Below are positions 45,548 to 57,084 of a DNA stretch of 64,000 nt, in pieces. The stretch is from the NCBI GenBank assembly GCA_021234155.1, contig JAJEKV010000232.1:434001-498000 (forward strand). Reading direction: 5' to 3'. Numbering within the stretch: position 1 is the stretch's first letter; each line of letters opens with the position of its first letter. The position numbers were made by a program, and so were the translations under genes. Origin of the DNA: Isoetes taiwanensis (Eukaryota > Streptophyta > Lycopodiopsida > Isoetales > Isoetaceae). Below the pieces are notes generated by a model. The model saw nothing but the letters and a program-made list of their open reading frames with translations. It did no database searches and was not told the origin of the DNA.

Positions 45548-48500
45548 GACAGGCAAGGAAGGAGCACTCTAGAGCATGAAAAGGATAATATGATCATGAA
45601 CGAGAACTTCAATAAAAAGAGAGCGGGGAATACACTCGATGAAGATACTAACGAGGAAGAAGAGACCCGGGGTGATGAGAAGGAAGTTGAACATTGCAAT
45701 ATTCTTTACTGACATGCCCTTAACCAAATGGGTAAAACCATCTAGACGTTTATGAGTAGTTGCTTCTACCCATTTATGCTGGTGTCTCGAGAATGCGCCA
45801 CCAAGATCTATTCGAGTGGTCTTCCATGGGTCCGTTACAATCTCTCCCACTAGAACTATGCTCATCCTCGAGCATCACAGTGCCATAGACCACACATCAT
45901 CCCATGGTGTCCAACACCAAGCCATGACCTACCGTCCAATGATATATTCCGGGTCATATTTGTCCCCATAGAGACTCAAAACTTGCTCTGATACCAAATC
46001 TAATTTTCCTAATTGACATGACTGGGCAAAACCGTCTAGACATTTATGAGTAGTCGCTTGTACCCATTGTGTCTCGGGAACGCAAAACCAAGATCCACAC
46101 AAGTAGTCTCCCATGGGTCCGTTACAAACATGATGAAGAGAAACATAAAGACTATGAGGCATAAAATGTCTCTTTGAAAATGGGTGCTGCCCTGAATGGT
46201 GCGCAGGTAGAACATAATCTGGAAGTCTTGCCAAAGGAGGTGCGTGCAGAACTATGAAAATTACTAGTAAAATGGACCTCAAATTGGGTGTCCGTCCAAT
46301 TTGAGTTTCTAACCACGTAATTATTTTATAATATTAACCTCAAATTGGGCAGATATACAATTTGAGTGCCTAGATGTATGAATAACTTTTTGATGTACGA
46401 TTATTGCTCTCTATTTTCTTTTATAAGATTAACTTTTGTTGGTCTGCCTCTGTTCCATGAATTTATTGATCTTGTTTTTTGCCCTGCAATGTCTTAACGG
46501 CCCTACTATATTGGACAATCACCTAATTTGAGGTGGCCAAATGCCACATCTTTTCCTCTACTCATTCGCCAAAAAGCCAATTTTCTCAGCTTCATGCGAC
46601 ATATTTTAGCTTTATCAGAATAATTTGGGATCATAATAGACCAACGGAAAGTCCATGACAGTCTTGTTTTCCAGAGCCATTTCATGACCTCAAACAATTT
46701 GCAAGTCATAACTTCATGGTTGCATATAACTAGGTTTGTTTAAGTATCCTTTCTGTTTAGTGGATTTGTGTGTACATGGGTCTACTCTATATTTTAAAGC
46801 CTCATGCATAAGCTATGGGCTTTGAGCTTTGAAGTTCTTGTATTGAGATTGGAGATTGAAAGTCTCATGTATGGAGCTATTAAGAAGGCCACCATGTTTT
46901 TTTATTTCTCAAGAAACTTCTAGTGAAGGCTACAAGGCCAATAGATTCGATTCCTCTCAATTTGTTGTTTTTGTTTCTTCAGTTTGTTTTTTCCTATTTG
47001 TTCCCTAGATTTTACGGAAAATGATGGTAGCTCTCTGCAGTTTGTTAAGCCTGACCAAGCAGGCTGCACCTATTTAAATGGCACAATAGTTTAATCAGTA
47101 GTTATAACTTCAGAATTTTGTCGATGATTTGTGTACACCATATCTAGTATTTTCAAGAAATGAAAAGGAACCACCTTAGGTGAAGATTCCTTTTTTTTTT
47201 TTTTCCAATTTAAGGCTTGGAAAAAATAAATGAAAAAGGCATTATTGTTCACTCCCTATTGTTTTTTTAAGGTCATTAGATCTCAGCATATTCCTTAGAA
47301 TATGTCAGATCCAAGGTTGGAAAATATACATCTCAAACCCACGTATTAAAATATGCTCTCTATATGGAAAGTAACACCTATAAAAATATGTTTCAAAAAA
47401 AAGAATACATAGCGCTTTGGACCGCTGCAAGTGAACTTAACATAGCGATGCATCTGCGAAAAATCCAGAACCTAGCTTTCCAGCAAGTGGAATTTGTGCA
47501 AGCAGTGGAAACGGGCTTCTCCACAAAGCATTTGTTAAAGCAAGCAAAGGAATTTGTCAAAGAAGTAGGCCGGATCGGTATTGTCCAATCTATCGGCTTC
47601 CATAGATCTATCGCTAATCTAAGCAACCACCAACCTATTGCCTTCCATAGTTGTATCGTGATTATGCAGAGAGCCATTTCTTTGTCCTCAAACAAGAAGG
47701 CCATGTGCAAATTCTATTCTAAATGGGAATCATTAAACACAAGCAAAAATAAAAGGCTAACCTCCCTTTCTTGCTAAACCATTACCATAATCTTACTCCT
47801 GGGATAATTTAGCAACCTTAATAGCATCTATCTTGTTGATTTGATTTTTTCGGTCTGGTGAGAAACATTTTTGAAATTTATTCTAAGTTATTTTTCTAAG
47901 ATTTAAAGGAGTTTGAGTGCCGGATCAATTTTCGATATTCCAAAAATCGTAGAACTTTTTTGGGCAATATGGGAAATGGGTAAGTGATTGTTATTGTTAT
48001 AGTGCCGTGCACGTTGATCGTGACCCAATTAAATGGAAAAAAATGTGGATGGATGGATTGATTCAAGTCGGTCTCGTATGCAGATATTTCTTTAATGGAT
48101 ATGTGCGACAAAGTTCGGGTCCTCTGGCCAAAGCTCCTGGTAAATCACTGGCCTTCTGTAAGCCCATGTCTTCAAATTTTAGTCTTTACATCTTTTTTAG
48201 GCTTTGGAATTTGTCTTTCAGGGCCTTAACATCAAGTGAATGAACATTTGAATTGGTGCAACGAAATTGCATTGTGGCCTTTTGTTTCTCTCACTTAGGG
48301 CCAAAGAGTCAGCTATGTCATTTTAGGTTTGTTCTTAAACTGGCTTTGGCCAATGCAGAATCTAGATGCTTCTTTCATTGCTTGCAGGGCTTTGGGTCCC
48401 TCTACCATGGTCGAATTTGTTGTTCTCTTTATCATGCTCCTCTATTTTCGCACAATGCTTGAGAAGATGGTTTTTTTTCTAATGAGGTGCTTGTGACAAA

Positions 48501-48906
48501 TGGATTACCATGCCTCATTTCTGTTCATTGTCATTTTTAGACAAAAATCAAAACATTTCTTAATCAAGTACCAGATGAACAAAAGATTACATATTCGATC
48601 TCTTGGCTGCTCATGTTCAGTAGTCCAAGGTATGTATCCATATCATGTCTTAATTGATTATCCTGCTCTTTGATGACTTTTTAGTTCATTTTTGTTCAAG
48701 ATGTAATTCATATTTGATGATCACCTGTGAAATTTTGAAGTGGTTAAAAGTTCTATTGCTTTTCTTTGTGGCGTGTAAATGCATTGTCCTAATCCATTAT
48801 GCTAGCGTTACAAGGCTTTCACAATTGTTTAACAAGATTAGATTAGCGTATTCAACCTTTCTCATGTTTGTTTGTAGCAATTTCTCATCTATTCTGATGC
48901 GGTCAT
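45548..48906. repeat. Repeat block B, right part
   Basis: The sequence is collinear with 23657-27171 of block A at high identity, apart from the missing SINE at 46441 and small indels. It includes the same primer-site sequence (45985-45996, minus) and the hairpin pair (46278-46366). The open frames on either strand in the AT-rich part (for example 47364-47777) are conserved between blocks only as DNA and have no recognised domain. Confidence 0.82.
45985..45996 (-). other. tRNA-Met-type primer-binding sequence, block B
   Basis: The minus strand reads TGGTATCAGAGC, at the position equivalent to 24034-24045 in block A. Confidence 0.5.
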
Positions 48907-48920
48907 CTTTACGTCTCAGC

Positions 48921-50105
48921 ACACGCAGCCTTGTCCTTGTTCATGCACTTCAAGACCATCAACAAGGTGCGGGATCCTTCCATACAACACTTGGCCCTCG
49001 CACCTTTGAACACAAGGGTGGACCAGGACCTCATCCATTAGCTCGACGCCACAGAATATGTCTATCATGGCACATCTTTGGGAGCGCCTCAAATTGAAGA
49101 GGACTATGAAAAAGAGGTGGACGACGATCAGGAAGAGAAGAGTAGGCTAGCAGGAAGGATAGAAAGGCAAATCGAGAGGTATGACGAGGATATCAAAAGA
49201 GCCAATAAACCACCCATGGGCATCACTGCCTCGTCCCCTGTGGTTATCGAAAGGGAGAAGTACCTCTTCGCCAATGACATCCTCCTCCTACCATACTGTT
49301 TAGAAGAAGGGCTTAGGATCGACGAGCTCATGAGGTTGATTGCAGAAGGGCAGCAGAAGGACCTCATTGACTACACCTACTATCCCAAGAGAGGTAGCAG
49401 AACGACACTCATATGTCGGAAAGACAATGTCGGACATGGCGGCATACGAGTACATAAGGCAAATATACCACCATCACCCGCCAGTCATCTAGGAAGAAGA
49501 GTTCCAGGCAATATAAAGCATATGTATAAGCCAGGAAGAGGCCCAAACTCTAGCCGTCCCGTCTAAGCAAGAAGCATGCGAGAAGGGTCCACCATCATCA
49601 ACCTAGACAATGCAGCCACCATGTGGAGAGACCACGAAGACCTCCTGGCAGTGGATGTCTATGGCAGTGCGGCTGGGAGGAAGAGTACGGGAATACAACA
49701 ACCAAGACAGACCTCAAAGACGAAGGCCCTTTGCTACTACCTTCCCGTCCTAAGCCAGGGCCAAATGATAGTATTTCACAAGGACTTCAGCCCAAGGGGA
49801 GAGGAGGCCGTATCACTCGTGATTGCACTGACAGGGTTTGGCCAGCACGCTTAGATGAGGGAGAACACGGATCACATCATTCTCTTCAAAAGATCCGTGG
49901 TGCTCTACAGTCTGGACTTCGCCCGAGGTCACATAAGAGACGCACCCTTGACAGTAGTGGCGGCTACGGCACCTGCGCTCCCACCTCCACAAATGGCTCG
50001 GGCACTATAAGGTAGATCGTCACGAAACATCCTATGCAACAAGGTCTTCGACTCAAGGACGTAAAGAACTTCTTCAAGTCCATGAAGGGCTCCCGACACT
50101 GAACC
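48921..50105 (+). pseudogene. Decayed unidentified coding region
   Basis: One frame reads LFMHFKTINKVRDPSIQHLA, EYVYHGTSLGAPQIEEDYEK, RIERQIERYDEDIKRANKPP, DILLLPYCLEEGLRIDELMR and KDLIDYTYYPKRGSRTTLIC with only one stop before about 49440. Frames then change, ending with INLDNAATMWRDHEDLLAVD and DFSPRGEEAVSLVIALTGFG (49576-49854). It looks like a real protein of several hundred residues, damaged near its middle. No family was recognised. It begins where block B similarity ends and precedes the chromovirus, but need not belong to either. Confidence 0.4.
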
Positions 50106-50400
50106 TTTTCTTTCCCTCTCTAGTATTAACATGTACCAAAATGTTTTAAATTCTCATTTACTATTATTATTTTTATAATATTTCAAGCTTCCAATTATAT
50201 GACCATGTCATGATTTAAAATAATTCATTGTTAACTTATAAACTGAGTTTCAATTTGCTTTCTTTTATGAATAACAAGAATTAACATATATAAATGTCAT
50301 CATAATGTATAACCTTGGATAACAAACATGGTGACTAATACTTGTAGCCAGAAACACCGGCCCAGGCTCACAAGGTCGGGGCAGGCAGCATCACTGATAA
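50106..50400. other. AT-rich spacer
   Basis: No gene or motif was seen. The sequence separates unidentified coding debris from the chromovirus gag region. No LTR boundary could be placed here. Confidence 0.4.
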
Positions 50401-50424
50401 CCTAAAAAACTTTTCGGCCGAGAG

Positions 50425-51326
50425 AACGAGGAGGAAGAGGACATGCCGTCTGAAGCCATCAACAGGGGGCTGGTTCAAATGCTTAACTAGATGGAACAAC
50501 TAGTACAGTGGGCCATGCCCCTCATGTATGCCCAGGAATGTGGACCAATGCCGCCTCCACCTCCTCAGGATCTAGATTAAGCAGCTCAACCGGAACAAGA
50601 AGAAGTCCAAGTACCTGAGAAGAACAGAAAGAAGAAAGCAAGAAGCAAGAGAGGCCTGATCACTTCTAGCTCCAACTCAACCGACAGTACTGATAGTAAT
50701 TCATGCAGGAGCTCAAAAAGTGAGTCAGACACCTCACAGGGTAGGAACAGGAACTGTAAGGCAGGGGACTACCAAAAAAAGATCGATAGTGCCATGAGTA
50801 ATGTGTGGAAAACCTAGAAATTGGGATAGTTCTCCGAGAAGGACATATCAGAAATGGAAGCTGAAGCTTGACTGGATGAAATGGAAGAATTTGGAAACTC
50901 ATACGAGATGAAAAATAAAGACATAGGAAAAGTGGCAACAACAAATCTGATTGGCCTAGCACATATTTGGTGGAAAGGATATACTAAGTCAAACAAGCTA
51001 AAAAGAAACAATTGCAGATTCAAAACCTTCAATAAGGCTTTCCGCAAGCATTATGTCCCAAGGTCGCACACAAGCAAAAAGATTCAACAGTTCTACAGGC
51101 TGGACCAAAGGAATCTATCAGTGGCCAAATATACAGAGGAATTTATGAGGCTAAGGCTAAATGTTTCAAGGATCATGAAGAGGCAGACTATGGACGGTTA
51201 TATTGAGGGGTTGAACAACAACATTAAGAGATTGGTCCAGGCCATCAACCCGAAAACAGTTGGAAAAGGTCGAAGACAAAGCATTAAGCTTGGAGGAAGC
51301 ACCGCTGACCCAGGGCAGAAACAATA
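50425..51326 (+). pseudogene. Chromovirus gag
   Basis: An acidic/Ser-rich N-terminal part with several stops leads to the retrotransposon gag domain. That domain reads IWWKGYTKSN, FNKAFRKHYVPRSHTSKKIQ and SVAKYTEEFMRLRLNVSRIM, the standard W-W…F…F…Y…K…F…L…Y…EF…L pattern. The longest clean stretch is 50881-51326. Confidence 0.8.
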
Positions 51327-51532
51327 ATTCTATAAGGGGAAAGCAAGAGGCTCTTATCCACTCAAGCAGGCATCAACCACACCAATAGGACAACAGTCTC
51401 AAGAGAATATGGATAGGAAAGGTTCATATGGGGATCAGAAACATCAGGGGGGCCCAGGAGGAAAGTCAGTGAAATATTTTTTTGGATAGTATTCCCAAGG
51501 AAAAAAGGAAAGAATGCATAAAGAAGAAATTG

Positions 51533-51574
51533 TGCTTCAGATGCTTCCAGCTGGGACACCGTATGCATGATTGC
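51533..51574 (+). pseudogene. CCHC zinc knuckle of chromovirus gag
   Basis: CFRCFQLGHRMHDC has the exact C-x2-C-x4-H-x4-C spacing of a nucleocapsid zinc knuckle. A TAG stop near 51487 separates it from the gag domain. Confidence 0.85.
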
Positions 51575-51659
51575 CCATTTGTTATGCAAGCATCCCTGGT
51601 AGAGCTTATAGATTAGAAGTCGCCAACAGAGCTGGACGACAAAGACGATGACCAGCGGG

Positions 51660-52199
51660 AAGCATATGACTATATAGAAGGTGAGTATAGGATTTGTGTA
51701 GCCATTGAGTCAGATGACGTCAAAAGTCAGTCCACAGTTAGTTCAGCGGAGGGCATCATAGATGATAAGCCCTATGTAGCTCTTATAGACACAGGTAGCG
51801 CCCACAATTTTGCTTCGCCCAGGTTAGCATTGTTGAAATTCAAGACACAGGTAGCGCCCATTGTTGAAATTCAAGACCCTCAAATCGAAGCCAAGGCCAG
51901 TCAATATGGCAAGTGGGGCAATTCGCCACATCAAATGAAGAAGAGTCAATTTTGACATAGGCCTAAGCGGAACCAAGTTGACTATGTGGGCAGAAGTCAT
52001 GAGCCTTGGTAAGTATGAACTTATAGTCAGTATGGAGTTCTTGAAATCAGCTAAGGCAATGATTGATTGCAATAGACATGAGATCTCGATCACGGCACCC
52101 GACGACAACCGTTTTGTGGTCAAAGATAAGGAAGTCCCTTCTGTAATGCAATGTATGTCCTTAAGCAGTTGCACAAATCTTCAGGGAGTTCGTGGATGA
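51660..52199 (+). pseudogene. Chromovirus aspartic protease
   Basis: YVALIDTGSAHNFASPRLAL near 51775 holds the catalytic DTGS motif. MSLGKYELIVSMEFLKSAKA and VDFN-like IDCNRHEISI further on match the downstream part of the retropepsin domain (the LGMDWL-like segment). A short direct repeat (GACACAGGTAGCGCCCA) at 51788 and 51843 reflects a local duplication that breaks the frame. Confidence 0.75.
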
Positions 52200-53135
52200 G
52201 TTCGTCATTATTTTCTTTGAAGGCGTCCTGATCTACAGTAAGTAGATGGAGGATCATGTAGCACACTTAAGAAAAGTCTTGGAGACGCTAAGGCGACACC
52301 GTTTGTTCGACAAACTTTCTAAGTTCCATTTTGCTACAATCAAAATTGGATATCTAGGACATGTTGTATCAGCCGAAGGTATAGCGACCGATCCATCGAA
52401 GATAGAAGCCATAGTAGATTGGCCACGACCAAAGAACGTCTCCGAAGTGAGAAGCTTTCTTGTCTTAGCAGGCCACTATCAGAAATTTGTAAAAGACTTT
52501 GCTAAATGGGCATCCCCTTTGTCGGACCTCATTAAGAATAAGAAGGTAAAAGATTGGGTGGCACATTGACTAGAGAATGTTCAAGCTTTATTCGAAAAGC
52601 TCAAGGAAGCCTTGACAACATCACCAATGCTCACCCTACCAGATTCAAACAAGGATAAGCTAGTAGCAACGGATGCAAGTAAGTTAGCAACAGATGGAGT
52701 TCTCATGCAAGAAGGAAGAGTGGTAACCTATGATTCTAAGAAGTTGAATGATGCCAAATAACGTTATCCAATGCATAATCAAGAACTTCTAGCCATCGTA
52801 AGAGCTCTTTGTATTTGGAGGCACTATTTGCTTGGTATCAGTTAGATATTGACCACCAAAGCCTCCAATACATTTTCACGCAACCACTCCTCAATCTGAG
52901 GCAAAGATGCTGGATGGAATTCCTCAAAGACTATGACTTCGAGATAGTCTATAAGCCAGGCAAATTAAATGTGGTTGCCGACACTCTCTCTCGCCGGCCA
53001 TTGGAGACTCGTGTGCATTGCAATGCCATCTCTACCTTCTCTAGTGAATTCAGCAAAAAGATTGAAGAGGTCTTGCCTTCAAGCAAAGAATTCAAGGAAG
53101 TATGGGCTAGCCTTTGCAAAGAAGCAAGGACAGGT
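52190..53135 (+). pseudogene. Chromovirus RT remnant and RNase H
   Basis: The N-terminal RT fingers and palm are missing. The sequence jumps from the protease end to FVIIFFEGVLIYS, where the family has F-D-D at the active site, so the catalytic Asp pair is lost. HLRKVLETLRRHRLF, IGYLGHVVSAEGIATDPSKI and EVRSFLVLAGHYQKFVKDFA follow (RT thumb/connection). RNase H segments are KLVATDASKLATDGVL, ELLAIVRAL and DHQSLQYIF, then LNVVADTLSRRP. Several stops interrupt the frame. Confidence 0.82.
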
Positions 53136-53237
53136 AAATAAAGAGAAGCTTGTAAAAGATATAAAAAGAAAGGCAACCTTCTCTACCACAAGGACAAACT
53201 TTGCGTCCCTGAGGCACCGGAGTAAGAAAGTTAATTC

Positions 53238-53980
53238 TTCATGATACTCATAATAGCCCAATAGCTGGCCACACAGGGTTCATGAAAACTTACTTCAAGA
53301 TAAGAAGTAGTTACTTTTGGTCTGACATGAAGAAGGACATAGCCGACTACATTCGGCAGTGTTTGTTATGTCAGCAAACGAAAGCAAAGTGACTCCGAAT
53401 TTCGGGAACTTTGAAATCCTTGACAGTACCAAATGCGAAATGGAAGGTTGTGAGCATGGATTTTATAACCGGACTCCCAAGAACAGCAAAGGGCCATGAT
53501 GCCTTAATGGTTGTAGTCGACAAGCTATCAAATATGGCTCACTTTTTGCCATGTCGAACTATAGATACAGCCTTGGATACCGCCTTGCTTTTTGCAAAAG
53601 AGATATTTAGATCGCATGGGATGTCAACGGAAATCATCTCCAATAGAGATCCCAAGTTCATAAGTGCTTTTTGGAAGGACTTCTTCAACACGATCTAGAC
53701 CAAGTTGTTCATGAGTACAACATATCATCCCCAAACCGATGGGCAAAACAGAACGCATCAATCGAATTTTAGAAGACATGTTGAGGAACTATATATGGAA
53801 TAAGCAGTCATATGGGTTGACTATATTTACTTGGTATACAATAGTACCAAACAAGAATCCTCACAAATGTCCCCCTTCATGATAAATCATGGTTATCAAT
53901 GCTTGACACCAGACACTTGGCATACCCAATGTACATGGTTGAAGTTTGTCAACAAATGTTGACTGATATGCAGCAGTTGG
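53238..53980 (+). pseudogene. Chromovirus integrase
   Basis: The H2C2 zinc finger reads HDTHNSPIAGHTG and IRQCLLCQQTKAK. The core follows: WKVVSMDFITGLP (first Asp), ISNRDPKFISAFWKDFF (second Asp, with N for the more usual D or G before R-D), and STTYHPQTDGQN, with a frame change before the Glu region. A TAG follows FFNTI at 53697. Confidence 0.85.
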
Positions 53981-54059
53981 TCGGAGAAGTTCGAGGCTAT
54001 CTATTGGCAACAAGAAGTCGACAAAAGAGCATAGCTGATAAGCAAAAAACCAAAAGAGA

Positions 54060-54475
54060 ATTCAAGTAGGGAATAATGTTTGGTTTAAGATTAAGGTCAA
54101 GCAAGAAAAGCTTCGAATCGGAAATTGTAAGAAGCTTGCTCCAAGGTGGGCGGGGACCTTTCAAGATTTTGGAGCTCGATTTGTCTGCCCATCTCAAAGT
54201 CCACAAAGTCTTCCACATAAGCCTATTAAAGAGGCACACTCCAAACCCGGAAGAGGTCTTGGAGTCTCCAACCTTGTTGGAGATGATGAAGGAGCAAATC
54301 GAGATAGTCCTTGAGCTAATTCTTGACAAAGCATTTAAGAAGACAAGAAGGTCTCAGTTCCTCCAATACTTGGTCAAGTGGAAGCACTTGTCCGTGAAAG
54401 ACGCAACATAGGTGTTAAAGCAAGATCTAAAGAAGCAATACTTGGAATTCATTAAGCAATTCGACGGCCAAGTCA
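54060..54475 (+). pseudogene. Chromovirus integrase C-terminus and chromodomain
   Basis: A GPF/Y-like region (APRWAGTFQ; HLKVHKVFHISLLKRHTPNP) is followed by LELILDKAFKKTRRSQFLQY and LVKWKHLSVKDAT, which matches the chromodomain pattern (…L-D-R…YLVKWKG…ATWE). A stop replaces the expected Trp after DAT. Chromodomains direct these elements to heterochromatin. Confidence 0.75.
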
Positions 54476-54559
54476 TCTCCGAAGTGGTCGATGCCAACCT
54501 GTCAGGTGCTCTTAGCTAAGCTTGTGTATGCCTTAGTGTAAGTGCAGGAAAGCATATGC

Positions 54560-55035
54560 ATTCTAGGGTAGTTGGGATGCATATGCGATGAGATCCCCTC
54601 CCCCTCCAGAAGCGTTCTCTAGGCCAGTACACACCAGGAGTGCGCATGACCGGGAGGGTCATGTGAGAGGAGCGCAGCATCGTAGGCGATGATGGGATCA
54701 CTAGAGGGTTCCTTAGCTTAAAACCTTCGAGGCCATGATGCACTACGGGTGTGTATAACGTAAAGGATCATGCATGAGTAGGCACGGGATCGTGGGCAAT
54801 GATAAGATCATCTTGAGAATGTTCTCTATGCCACGATGCACGGCACGTGCACATGACCATGGGGGGTCATGATGAGGTAAACGTGATCATGCGCGATGAT
54901 GGGATCGTCTGGGACGTTCCTTAGCTGAAACCCCAAGGGGCATGAGGCACTGCAGGGGTATACGATCAACAGGATCGTGTACAAGGTAGCACCCGATCAT
55001 GGACGATGATAGAATCATCTTAAACGGTCCTTATG
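54560..55035. repeat. ~105-bp tandem repeat, four to five units
   Basis: The core GATGATGGGATCRTC…GTTCCTTAGCT-like segment recurs near 54690, 54796, 54895 and 55000, and less clearly near 54585. Each is followed by a GGCATGAKGCAC-like part and AGGATCRTG-like parts. The units are diverged. The array lies just downstream of the chromovirus and could be in its 3' untranslated region or LTR. Confidence 0.7.
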
Positions 55036-55480
55036 ATCGAGTGCAAAGTAGTAGGGGTAACCTTGAGCTAGTAGTTCGGCTCAAGGAGGTAATTAGGGGG
55101 GTGGTCCCCTAAAAACTACAAACTTATTAACTAAACTAACGTAATGTGCTACTTGTGCAGACCAGTGAAGGGGAGCATGGAGGAGGGAGCACGTTACGAG
55201 AAGACATGAGTCATAAATTTTAGACTTAACTATGAACTCCTAAAACTTGTTGTGATAATGTTATATGTACAATTTTGATAGTAATATTAAGCACTAGGCT
55301 CACTCGTGCAAGGCAAATATGATAACTGGCTAGTATATTGGCAGTCTTATTTTTGCTCCCTGGAACAATATATGTTGTGTTTTGCTTTGCTCATAAGGAT
55401 CGCCATTGCAATTCCGATGAGCTTTTAATTATTCTATTTTGCTTTGTTTACTTGTCAGGATCGTGCATGCGAGGTTCCAG
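55036..55480. other. Intergenic, no recognisable gene
   Basis: I see no coding frame, repeat or regulatory motif that I can support. Confidence 0.4.
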
Positions 55481-55489
55481 ACTTGTTTT

Positions 55490-56345
55490 TCTTTTATAGG
55501 AATTCGTTGAAGTTGTAACGAACACTTTCAAAGTCAAGGAACTGAAAGACGAAAAGCAATGGATCTTTACGTCGGAAGCGACCTGGTCTAAATTTATGGT
55601 TGTGGTGAAGAGAAAATTAGGTGATAATCAAGATTATGTCCCTGACAAGCTGACGAAGGATTTCTGTAACAAGAAATCCTTTATTTGATGGATAAGACAC
55701 TTGTAGGCAAGTGTTTTCTGAAAACCACCTCAGACTACATAGGCCGTTTCGCGTACAAGCAACGGGCATCGGAGTTGAGGATGCTAACTCTAGAGAGAAC
55801 TCCTGCATCATGAACAACACAGAAGTGCAAAACCTCATCTTCCATGACTTTTCTGCGGCATATCCAGAGTTTACAAAGGGGCATTTGCTTCAAATTGCAT
55901 GCATGGGTAGTCCTTACGTTAAAGCAAATATCAATAAAGACCATGTTCTGAGTACACTTCCTGCAGTCACGTTAGCCTGTGTTAAAGAGATCATATGCCC
56001 GAACCATCTATAGAGATGTGGAACTTACTTGTAGCTCAACATCACCTAGAAGAGAGCAACATTCACCTCCCTCTCACGTCCACAATGCAGAGTATTGCTA
56101 ATGGATGGGTTGGTCTCCAGTTTCATGGCATCCCTCCGGCATACGTTATTGATTGCCTCTTGGTTTGCACATGCCAAAGGTCTAGATCTAGAGACAGTAA
56201 TTTCAACTACACTGAAGAAACACATGCGAAAAGTTTGGATTCAAGAGTACAAGACTTGCAGCATAGATTTCGAGCTAGATTAGTACATACACATAAACGA
56301 GTTCAAACCTTAACTGAAGAGGTAGTGGATGACTTTGCATGCCAT
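55490..56345 (+). pseudogene. Decayed unidentified coding region
   Basis: One frame reads FVEVVTNTFKVKELKDEKQW, FTSEATWSKFMVVVKRKLGD and DKLTKDFCNKKSF to a stop at 55687. It is followed by RPFRVQATGIGVEDANSREN, NLIFHDFSAAYPEFTKGHLL and ACMGSPYVKANINKDHVLST (55740-56010). Further frames continue with FAHAKGLDLETVISTTLKKH and WIQEYKTCSIDFEL (to about 56283). The pieces look like one former protein of about 280 residues. I do not recognise the family. Confidence 0.4.
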
Positions 56346-56349
56346 TGAT

Positions 56350-57084
56350 GAGGCAACCACAATGTAGAGCAGTCCAGACCGCATGAAGTCCAATGCCGTC
56401 AAAAGTTCAAAAACACCTAATAGATTCTAGACCTATAATCCGTGGATTATGGGCCCGGATGGATTCCGGGCCGGCATCCCTATATGTCGTTTAGGAGAGC
56501 CAACATAGTGCGCGGTAAGCCAAGTTAGTTATTTTGCTATCATGTGAATGAGTCATACTAGATGGCCATTGATTATTAGAATCCATTCCAAATAAGACAT
56601 CTCGCTTGATATTCAGATTTGAAGCTTCTTAGATAAATTGTCCAAGCTGGAAGACATCATTTCACGACATGCAGAGCTTCTACCTCTCTCTCCTCTCGTT
56701 GTGTGTCAGCAGTGGCCAGTGGCGCCTTTTAATTTTACTCAGCCAAACAATATAGAGCTAAAATCAGCTAATCCTCAAGGATTACGAAGGAAAACCAAAT
56801 TACCAATCCTATGGGTGTGTATTGTACCTTTTCAATATTATTTTGTATTTCCATTTCCAATGTAAGAAGCTTCGGGAAGAGAGGACTACAACGGAAGAGT
56901 GAGAGAGAATGAATAGTAGAATGGCCATATTAGACTACAACAATCGTATTGCCCACATAGGACACATAAGACCAGGTTCATTCATTTGGGAATGCCAAGA
57001 CGTCGGAGGTTTTTGACGTAGCAAGAATCCTATATGAGAATTTTAAACTTTTTCTAAACCTTGATGTGTCATGTATAACTGATG
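56350..57084. other. Intergenic region 3' of PPR gene
   Basis: This region should hold the PPR gene's 3' UTR (minus strand). No other feature is supported. The short plus-strand frame at 56638-56865 has no recognisable domain. Confidence 0.4.

Larger units (their letters stand above)
50425..54530 (+). mobile_element. Decayed Ty3/gypsy chromovirus
   Basis: Domains occur in Ty3/gypsy order on the plus strand: gag, CCHC knuckle, aspartic protease, remnant RT, RNase H, H2C2 zinc finger plus integrase core, and a C-terminal chromodomain. Integrase after RNase H and the chromodomain identify a chromovirus. Most of the RT palm is deleted. Stops and frameshifts occur throughout. No LTRs were recognised at either end in the window. 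Confidence 0.88.

Noticed and set aside
47364-47777. 137-codon plus-strand open frame in block B
   Set aside because: The matching region of block A (25620-26020) has stops and indels in this frame, so it is not conserved as protein.
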